Assembly: GCA_030762895.1 (NCBI GenBank)
Contig: CM061069.1
Span: forward strand, 101,759,923 to 101,823,922
Direction: 5' to 3'
DNA from: Sophora flavescens
Taxonomy: Eukaryota; Streptophyta; Magnoliopsida; Fabales; Fabaceae
DNA: 64,000 bases
Shown: piece after piece, positions 57,120 to 64,000 of the stretch
Layout: each line of letters starts with the position of its first letter
Position numbering within the stretch: the stretch's first letter is position 1
Made by a program: the position numbers and the translations under genes
Notes under the pieces: generated by a model
Seen by the model: only the letters and a program-made list of their open reading frames with translations
Database searches by the model: none
What the model was told of the DNA's origin: nothing

Positions 57120-57490
57120 TCTTAAAGTAAATGGCGTAAATATAAATGGCATAAAGTAAATGGCATAATGTAAATAGCATAAATATAAATGGCATAAAGT
57201 AAATGACATAATGTAAATGACATAAAGTAATTAGCATAAATATAAATGGCATAAGGTAAATGACTTAAAGTAAATGGCATAAATATAAATGACATAAAGT
57301 AAATGACTTTAAGTAAATGGCATGAATATAAATGACATAAAGTAAATGACTTTAAGTAAATGGCATAAATATAAATGACATAAAGTAAATGACTTTAAGT
57401 AAATGGCATAAATATAAATGACATAAAGTAAATAACATAATGTAAATGGCATAAACAAGAGTGACATAAAGTAAATGACATAAAGTAGAG
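57120..57490. repeat. Minisatellite in the Gypsy B 5' LTR
   Basis: The same array as 48010-48390, with no visible difference in unit order. Frames read through it (57309-57713) are repeat artefacts. Confidence 0.92.
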
Positions 57491-58085
57491 TAAAATCTTT
57501 AAACTTTCCAATCACTTTAGACATAGCATCCTTTAACATAAAGGAGCCTTGGTCAATGATCATTTTGGGAAACAAATCTTGAAACTTTCCAATCACTTTA
57601 GACATAGCATCCTTTAACATAAAGGAGCCTTGGTCAATGATCATTTTGGAAAAACAAATCTTTAAATACAAACTCACACTTGTAAAAGTTGAAACAAAAT
57701 CCATCAAAACCATAGGTATGGTTCGGCCTCATTAAGAAGTAGAGGTTAGGAATCTTTGTTTTACACAACCTTTTAGTATGTTAAACTACAAGTAAATACA
57801 AGGCTATAGAAATTGGTTTCAACTCAAAAGGAGTTTTCTACCATTTTTGAGAGATTTTTGAAGATAAAAGCTCATAAATGACATGAAGAAGAAACTTTAG
57901 AAAAAGATGGAGTTTTTAAAGAAAAGAATACATGAGTGTATTACCCTAAACAAGAGGAACAACTTTGATGAACAACACTTGGTGAAAAGAAGAGTAAAAA
58001 CAAGAGCTTTGGAAGCTTGAAGTGAAAAGATGAAAGCTTAAGATGAAGTAGAAGAAGAAAGTGTTTAAATGAGTTTGATAAGTGC

Positions 58086-58093
58086 TATTTATA
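58086..58093 (-). promoter_or_regulatory. Probable TATA box driving Gypsy B
   Basis: ctctataaatagc on the minus strand, 600 bp from the outer LTR edge. It would start a transcript with a leader of about 3.8 kb before the primer-binding site. Confidence 0.65.
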
Positions 58094-58692
58094 GAGGGAT
58101 GGGAGGGAGTGCACGGCCTTGAAGGGGAAGAAGGAGAAGGAAGTTGAGTTTCTTGAAGAATGGATTAAGAGTTAATGTGATGTGATGTGATTGGAGAGAG
58201 AAAGTGAAAAGTAAGATTATGAAGTGTAAGTAGGATTTTCTTTTCCATTAGGCATGTCATAACATTAAATGAGATTCCCATCAAGTCTTTTCTCCTTCTT
58301 TAGGGTTCATTTAACTGTGTAAATACGTAACCGGTTGCACATCCGATCGTATTTTCTCGAAGGTTTCGCTTCGGATAAAATATTATATTTTATTCCCGGA
58401 CAACAAAATTTCGAGAATTTACCAATCCACATAAAACATCATAAAAACACTAATTGTCTCGTTCACGAATTAAAATTTTGTTTCTGGCTCAGTGAACTTG
58501 TACCGGTAGTGAGAACTCAGACCGGTTTTTGTCTGAATTTTCGACTGAAAATTTTATTGGGGCTTCATATGGTAAAACATCACAAGAAAATGATTTTATT
58601 TTAAATAAAATCACCTTCTGGATTTTATCGAAAATAAATACATCAAAGCATTATTTACCGATAAAGACGTATATGAAAAACAGGGTGTTACA

Positions 58693-60000
58693 GAGAGACT
58701 GTTAGATCAGTGTTTTTAGTTTCTGTGACAATATTAGAGATGACATCCTCAATTAGGCCATTATCAACACAGGAGTTTGGAGAACTAAAGATACTTTCAT
58801 AGTAACTAACCACATGCTTTTCAATCTCAACCTTGTCACTAAGAAGAACATCACCATTCTTGAGCACACTAATCTGTTTAGCAATATTTCTCATTCTAGC
58901 CATCTTATGAAAGAAGCTTGTATTTCTATCACAATTAATTTGCCAATTGACTGTAGATTTTTCTTGCCAAAACTCCTCTTGAATAGCCAATGCTTTTTCC
59001 AAATCAACTTGAGCAGCCTTTTCCTTGTCAAACAAGTCATTAGAATATCCCAACAAGTCTATCTGATTTTGAACCTGTTGTATAGTATGAGAATCAGCCT
59101 TGACATTTAGATTCACATCACCAAAAGTGTTTATGTTCCAGTCCTTAAGTTTTAACCTCAACTTTTTCAACTTTTCTGATAAAACCAGCACAGGACAACC
59201 AACAATTGTTTCTTTCCAAACTTCCTTAACAATCTTCAAACAGTCAGGATCTTTAGACCACATTTTCATAAATTTAAAAGAAGAATGAAACACCTGACTA
59301 TCCTTATTAACTTCTAACAATAAAGGATAATGATCAGACCAATGCTTATCTAAAGTACAACAGGAGATGGAAGACCAAAAATTTAACCAACCATCATTAC
59401 AAATAGATCTATCTAGCCTCTTTTCAGTCATATCCTTACCTCTCCTCCCATTGTTCCAAGTGAATTGAGCTCCACTAGTCATCAGGTGAATGAGGTTGTT
59501 ACAATCAGTCCAATTTTGGATTTCCTCACAGGGAGTTTTCATAGGAGAACCATGACCTTTATACTTATGAGCTCCAAGAACCACATTCCAATCACCAATA
59601 AAACACCAAGGGATTTGAAGATTTTGCTGCAGGATATTTAAATCTTGCCAAAGTGACCTTCTATTCAAATAAGAAGTTGAAGCATAGATAACTGAGTAAC
59701 CAACAGTTTGACCATCCACCATAACAGAAAAGGAAACCTGCTGATCAGACACAGCAAGAATAACAAGATCTATAGATTGCAAACAAGCACACCAAAGATT
59801 TGGTTGAAGATTGTTCCCATCATTAACAGAGAAAACTTTCATATTTAGCCTTCTCCACAAAGACTTTGGAAAATAGTCAAGCAACAACCAAGGTTCAGCC
59901 ACAAAGACAAATTTGGCTTGTGATCAACACAAAGCTTTTTCAAAGCTAACCTGGAAGAGGGGTTAGCAATTCCTTTTATGTTCCAAAAGAGAGACTTCAT
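58693..60000 (-). pseudogene. LINE ORF2, 5' part: endonuclease
   Basis: ATG 60000 begins MKSLFWNIKGIANPSSRLAL, the usual start of a plant L1 endonuclease (EEP family). A 1-nt frameshift near 59910 moves to the frame with AEPWLLLDYFPKSLW. Catalytic-type motifs are visible: WCFIGDWNVVLG (GDWN) and SDHYPLLL (SDH). The DNA nick made by this domain starts insertion. The linker to RT ends where Gypsy B enters at 58692. The ATG lies in ATGATG, and the ORF1 stop TGA (60002-60000) overlaps it, so ORF2 probably depended on stop-start re-initiation. Confidence 0.88.
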
Positions 60001-61514
60001 CATGCAAATTGCTTTAAACTAGCCCTTGATCGGGTGTTGTGTTGAACAACATTTGCAGCTTTAATTTTTTGCTTCATTTTCTTCAGTTGTGATTTTGATA
60101 GAACAACTTCAAACTCCTTTTTAACCTCCTTTGGTTTTAACATCACTGCATGATTTTCCTGATCAGCCATATCAGCCCAGGATTGACTTAGAAGCTCAGC
60201 ATCATGATTCACAGCTGGAGGAAATTCAGAATTCTGCACAATAACTTTGCTACAACCAGCTGCAGGAAGATCATCTGCCTTTGGATCAGAACCATCATTC
60301 TTATCCTAGGAAGTTTGTCTGTCATTCGATCCCTTTTCCTGTGAATCAGGTACAAATTCATCAGAATGAATAGAATGATCAGATTGATTATCACTATAAT
60401 AATCTGAGTGCAGAGTATCATCATCCTCAAAGTTTCCTTTCTTAGGACTACCAGAGCCTTCAGGGTCACCATGATCATTATTTCCACCATCATCCTTCTC
60501 CTGCCCACCGTCAACTTTTTCTTTCGGACCATTTTGTTCCTCATGATCAGTTTCTTTTTTAGCCTTTGGAATAAATTTAGAAACAACCTTCTTCACAGGA
60601 TCATGCTTTTTACTATTAGCATTTCTTGCCTTAATTTTCCTGCAATTTCCTTGATTATGACCAATATCCTGGCAAGAATTACAAAATTCTGGAAGATTCT
60701 CATATTGTATCCCAACAAAGAAAGCAAAATCTTAACTTTCTACTAACACCTTGTTTCTGAATTCTCCAGTGAGATCAACCTCTACCAGAACACGAGCAAA
60801 ATGACCAAATGATCTATCAATTGTGCACTTATTGGTAGCTTCATCAAGACAGAGTGGTGTCCCAATACAGCCTGCAATTCAGAAGACTATGCGAGGCCTC
60901 CAATACTCCTGTGCTAGCCCATATAACCTGATCCAGCATTGAGCAGTAGTTTGCTTTTGAACATAAGGATTGAAATCTTGCGTCCAAGAAAACAATTTCA
61001 AGAAGCCAGGCTTAAGACTCCAAGAATTGTTTGCTCGAAAACTTATCAGATCCTCCACAGAAGAGAAGGAAAATTCATAGTATCCCTTCCCTAGAGAAAT
61101 GACACCCCATCCACCAATAGGTTTCCAAAGAACAACAAGCTTGGCCCTTAAGTCATAGACCTTATATGGTGCATCCCCTTTAGAGAGAATCAAGCGTCCA
61201 TGCAGGTGGTTCTTGCACTCCTTCAACCCTGCGAGATATTCTTCCTCCGGGATTTTTATAGATAATTCATCACCCTTAACACACGGTTTGGGAAGCTGGC
61301 TATACGGGACATCCACTGCATTGGAGACAGCCTGTGCAAAGGTTTTTTGTTGTTGAAAGACTGGAGAAGATTCAATATACGAATCCTTCTTTTCTTGATT
61401 AACATCGATCCAAAGAGAAGTCTTAGAAGAGAGGAGAGTTTCAGAAGGGAGAACAGAATCTGGAAACAATAATTTCCATGGACAATCCAAAGAATTTGCC
61501 ATGGAGGCTACCAT
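60000..61514 (-). pseudogene. LINE ORF1 (DUF4283 and zinc knuckle)
   Basis: ATG 61514 is 51 bases from the element's 5' end. The N-terminal part (SLWIDVNQ..., YDLRAKLVVLWKPIGGWGVI, FLKLFSWTQDFNPY, QCWIRLYGLAQEYWRP) is the plant L1 ORF1 DUF4283 domain. After a TGA (60879) the same frame continues to a knuckle, CNSCQDIGHNQGNC (CCHC). An acidic, Lys-rich tail then runs to the end at 60000. Further stops lie near 60735 and 60305. ORF1 proteins bind the element RNA. All pieces are in one frame, so the damage is by point mutations. Confidence 0.85.
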
Positions 61515-61583
61515 GCAAAAACCCTAGATCACCATGCAAAGCACCAAACCCTAGCAGAGCCAACCCATAACTGCCCCTTATTA

Positions 61584-62250
61584 AAAAAATGTTTATTGCC
61601 AAAAAATTAATAAATGTTTTTTATTTTATATCTTTAATATATTTAATAATTAAATTTATAATATCTAGTAAAAAATATTTAAATATATTATAAAATAATT
61701 ATATTTATAATAAAAAATTATTTAATTACAAACCCACCCCCTCCCCTTCATATCCCCTTCCCCCACCCCCTGCCCACGCAACCCTCCCCCCTAACCTTTC
61801 ACCCTCCCCATGTATGTAACCATTCTTTATTTCTTTATCTTTCCCATTCCTACAATCAATCGTCAACCACCATAGGTCCAGCCCCGTTTGTTCCTGTCAT
61901 TCCTACCGAGCCTTACCACCCACAGAACTTCTCCTCATGGCTACGCCTAGTCGCGTTCCGCCACTGCCTCCTATTCCCACCGCCATGCCAGCGGCAACGT
62001 TTGAGAGAAGGGGAGATGAAATGGTTTGAGAGGGGAGGGGGGAGAAGGCTAATCACGTAAATGACAAAATGAAGGTCCACTTCTCCATTCGTTCTTCGTA
62101 TGTGGGAGGAGAAAGTATTGGTTGGACCCACACATTTTAATTCTCTCTTCTCTTTCTCTCTGCATAAATAAATGGGTGCTAATGGCCATCCCTCCTCCAT
62201 TTGTCTTCTCTTATTTTTTCTTCTCAAAATCATCTCTACCAAACATAGTG
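61584..62250. other. Right part of the Tourist-like element
   Basis: An AT-rich tract (61590-61725), a C-rich tract (61730-61830), then mixed sequence up to the inverted repeat. A minus-strand frame at 61913-62344 runs out of the element into the repeat unit and shows no domain. No gene is supported here. Confidence 0.5.
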
Positions 62251-62289
62251 TTAGAATTGAGGCAAAATAGACACCGTAGGAAGGGGAAT

Positions 62290-63050
62290 CCATTAGTTCC
62301 CTTTTTTTATAAGTAAAGTTAAGATAACGAGTGAGAGTATGCATGAATTTACTCGAAAGATTTTGGAAAACTTTATTGATAAAGTTAATAAAGCTATGTT
62401 TTTTTCTCCTTTTTTAGACATGATTGATAGACAACTATATTGTATAAACCGGTAGTAGAAATTTGCAATCCAATAATTTATAAATACACTATTAAGTACT
62501 ACATCTTTAGCAGGGAAAAAAGATAATATGTAAATGAGTATCAAATTAGGCATGTAGCTTATGACATCATGCCCATCATGGACATTGATTTTTTGCTTCT
62601 TATTCGGGGCATTGAAGTCTAAGGTTGTATGAAGAAAATCAAACATAATATTATTCTTGAATTAAGTAATATTACTTGATTCCCGACTTTCATCTTGGCA
62701 GGTTGTCTTAATACAACCTTGGGCACCAATGCCCCAAACAAGAAGCAAAAATCAATGTCCATGATGGGCATGATATCTTATATATGCAATATGCCTAATT
62801 TGATACTCATTTACATATTATCTTTTTCCCTGCTAAAGATCCATTACATAATGGTGTAATTATAAAACATTGGATTGTAAATTTTTATTACCGGTTTGAA
62901 CATCAAACATGTCTATCTAACATCAAACAAGAGAAAAAACAAAGGTTTATCAACTTTATGAATTAAGCACTTGAAAATCATTCAACTAGAATTATTCATA
63001 TTTTCCTTATTTATCTTTTAACTTTATTTATGAAAAAGCAAAATCATGCC
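62290..63050. repeat. Foldback of an F-box gene fragment, copy 2
   Basis: Arms of about 380 bp (62290-62670 and 62671-63050) are inverted around aagtaatattactt (62664-62677) with no spacer, like 15880-16590. The arms are diverged from each other more than the two foldback copies are from each other, so the foldback predates the tandem duplication. Confidence 0.78.
62293..62646 (-). pseudogene. F-box protein N-terminal fragment
   Basis: An open frame of 117 codons beginning MFDFLHTTLDFNAPNKKQKI. The segment HDGHDVISYMPNLILIYILS then FFPAKDVVLNSVFINYW fits the plant F-box consensus (D.IS.LPD.IL..ILSFLPTKDAV.TSVLSK.W) of F-box/LRR/FBD proteins, which bind SKP1 in ubiquitin ligases. The following residues (KKGEKNIALLTLSIKF) fit the region after the F-box in the same family. 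Full proteins have 350-450 residues; LRR and FBD parts are missing. The inverted partner arm at 62690-63040 encodes the same F-box region on the plus strand with frame changes (MPNLILIYILSF). Confidence 0.65.
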
Positions 63051-63172
63051 ATCCCCTTGCTGCGTTGATGTTTCTTCCTTTAAACTAAGTGTTCAAAAGT
63101 TTTGTATTGAATATTTTAAAAACAAGTTTTATAGTTTTAAAATTTTCTTTTTCAAAACACTTCTCTAGTCAC

Positions 63173-64000
63173 TGTAACTCCCTTGCAAGTGTCACATGGA
63201 GTTAAATACTTAACATTAATAATATCAGTCATGTGTAAAAACTTGTTACTTTAAAATATATATTTACATTCATAACAGTAAATGTAGAACATCAGAGTAC
63301 GGAAGGTAGTAAAATATACAGTAACACAGCCTAGCTGGCTTTTCTCGCCAAGATACATCAAAATACAAAAGACTCACTGGCCATATACCAAAAAACAGTT
63401 TAACACTCTCACCTACACTAGCAGTAGAAATAATGACTCGCTACCGCCCAAACTATCTCTGATGCATGTTCCCTTCTACTTCTGCTACCGTTGACACTTG
63501 CAGCACGTCTCCTTCTCCAAAAGGATGACCGTTGACAATGTTTTCTCGTTCCAAAATAGTATCCCCAGCATTTCAGGATACTCATCATGACATATCCCCA
63601 TCATTTCAAGATACTCGTCATGACACATCCCCAACATTTCAAGATGCCTATCCACTATCCCGATCCATCCCCAACATTTCAGGATGATCGTCCACAGCCA
63701 CAACGTATCCCTAACATTTCAGGATACTCATCACGACACATCCCCATCATTTTAGGATGCTTGTCCACTATCTCAATCCATCCCCGTCATTTCAGGATGA
63801 TCGTCCACAGCTACAACGTATCCCCAACATTTTGGGATACTCGTTCACTATCTTGATCCATCCCCAGCATTTCAGGATGATTATCCACTCCAATCCATGC
63901 GGTTGCGAAATACAATGATAGTACAACGTGAATCTCATCGGCTCATCTCAACGCTAACTTATGGCTTAGTACCTCAACCTAATATATTAGTGTTCCACCA
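63173..64000. repeat. Partial LTR-like sequence entering from the right
   Basis: Repeat-unit sequence stops after ctctag (63168) and a new sequence begins tgtaactcccttgcaagtg, the usual form of a minus-oriented LTR start. It runs out of the window, so neither its end nor a TSD can be tested. Confidence 0.45.
63555..63895. repeat. Minisatellite with higher-order structure
   Basis: About ten units of 30-36 bp on the pattern catccccaacatttcaggat followed by variable actcatcacgaca, gatcgtccacagc or gcctgtccactat. The variants recur in order with a period of roughly 130 bp. Confidence 0.88.

Larger units (their letters stand above)
45128..58692 (-). mobile_element. Gypsy B: young Ty3/Gypsy chromovirus with 4.45 kb LTRs
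   Basis: The 13.57 kb element is inserted in LINE ORF2 with a perfect TSD gagag (45123-45127 and 58693-58697). LTRs are 45128-49589 (4462 bp) and 54241-58692 (4452 bp). Read side by side they look almost identical, differing by a T-run length, a few substitutions and small indels. The internal region is only 4.65 kb: gag, protease, RT, RNase H, integrase, chromodomain-like tail, on the minus strand, in Gypsy order. The near-identical LTRs point to a recent insertion, but the coding region has a few frameshifts and one stop. Confidence 0.96.
54241..58692 (-). repeat. Gypsy B 5' LTR
   Basis: tgtgacacccta...ggtgttaca, 4452 bp, with the primer-binding site immediately inside and TSD gagag outside. 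It carries the same internal landmarks as the left LTR: leader ORF (54649-55149), minisatellite (57120-57490), duplicated 68-bp block (57500-57650) and TATA box (58086-58093). Confidence 0.95.
42160..61565 (-). mobile_element. L1-type LINE, interrupted by Gypsy B
   Basis: Minus-strand non-LTR element with ORF1 (60000-61514) and ORF2 (split: 58693-60000 and 42332-45127). The TSD is cataactgccccNtatta (42142-42159 and 61566-61583), 18 bp with one mismatch. A short T-rich stretch at 42160-42168 corresponds to the 3' poly-A tail. Element length without Gypsy B is about 5.8 kb, which is full length for a plant L1. Several stops and frameshifts make it inactive. Confidence 0.93.
41957..62250. mobile_element. 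Tourist/Harbinger-like MITE hosting a LINE and Gypsy B
   Basis: Left end TGCTTTGTTTGG and right end (reverse complement) CACTATGTTTGG form imperfect inverted repeats. They interrupt the repeat unit exactly where copy 1 reads gactcttagaattg. The 3-bp TSD is tta on the right (62251-62253) and ttg on the left (41954-41956), fitting a TTA target with one mutation. The element's own sequence is only 41957-42159 plus 61584-62250 (about 0.87 kb). It is AT-rich, has a C-rich stretch at 61730-61830 and no transposase. The ends and target fit PIF/Harbinger-Tourist. Confidence 0.7.
17058..63168. repeat. Approximately 2 kb repeat unit, copy 2, exploded by nested insertions
   Basis: The parts belonging to the unit are 17060-17069, 31372-31503, 35905-36305, 41396-41956 and 62251-63168. 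Joined in that order they are collinear with copy 1 (12405-13330 plus 15650-16719). Everything else in this interval is later insertions: a solo LTR with Gypsy A inside it, a second solo LTR, a Copia element, and a Tourist-like element with a LINE and Gypsy B inside it. The copy lacks the HHP hairpin but keeps the F-box foldback at its right end. Confidence 0.8.

Noticed and set aside
62122..62316. Coding region across the Tourist-like element's right end
   Set aside because: It crosses the element/target junction at 62250, so it cannot be an ancestral gene, and no domain is visible.
63555..63895. CRISPR-like array
   Set aside because: The units are contiguous with no unique spacers, and the context is a plant nuclear LTR; it is a minisatellite.

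Overview
This is a transposable-element-rich stretch of a flowering-plant nuclear genome, almost certainly a eudicot; the species cannot be told from the sequence. The evidence is chromovirus-type Ty3/Gypsy elements primed by initiator-Met tRNA, a Ty1/Copia element, a plant L1-type LINE with an RNase H tail, CACTA and Tourist-like DNA transposons, GT-AG introns in captured gene pieces, and fragments of plant genes (exocyst SEC3, a sulfate transporter, a heptahelical HHP/ADIPOR-like receptor, an F-box protein). I see no intact, ordinary host gene. Most boundaries below rest on terminal motifs plus target-site duplications (TSDs) read directly from the sequence.

Left part (1-12364). The window opens in the gag of a minus-strand Gypsy element whose 5' LTR is at 933-3159. 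An old LTR remnant (3160-3395 and 7148-8143) is split by a CACTA transposon at 3396-7147 (TSD gag/gag). That transposon carries a SEC3 first exon and at least three sulfate-transporter exons with introns kept. An oppositely oriented LTR remnant follows (8144-8590), then weakly characterised AT-rich sequence.

Middle (12365-16720). The first copy of an approximately 2 kb repeat unit contains a foldback made from an F-box gene fragment. It also carries an insert of about 2.3 kb that is almost entirely a hairpin: two inverted copies of the 5' end of an HHP receptor gene around an 8-nt loop. Such loci are classical candidates for small-RNA or proto-miRNA genes.

Right part (16721-63168). The second copy of the same unit, in direct tandem orientation, has been spread over 46 kb by nested insertions: (a) a small CACTA-type MITE; (b) a solo LTR (17070-31371) containing Gypsy A (17957-29452, TSD ctaac), whose 5' LTR holds a further LTR-type insertion (27303-28886, TSD tatgt); (c) a 4.4 kb solo LTR (31504-35904); (d) a Copia element (36311-41390, TSD acctg); (e) a Tourist/Harbinger-like element (41957-62250) containing a LINE (42160-61565, 18-bp TSD), which contains Gypsy B (45128-58692, TSD gagag). 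Gypsy B has 4.45 kb LTRs that look nearly identical, so it is the youngest layer I can order. The window ends in another LTR-like sequence with a minisatellite (63173-64000).

Nothing here behaves as an operon or pathway. The biology is genome structure: gene-fragment capture, inverted duplication of captured exons, and nested transposition. The two inverted-duplication loci (HHP hairpin and F-box foldback) and the double gene capture by the CACTA element deserve most attention.
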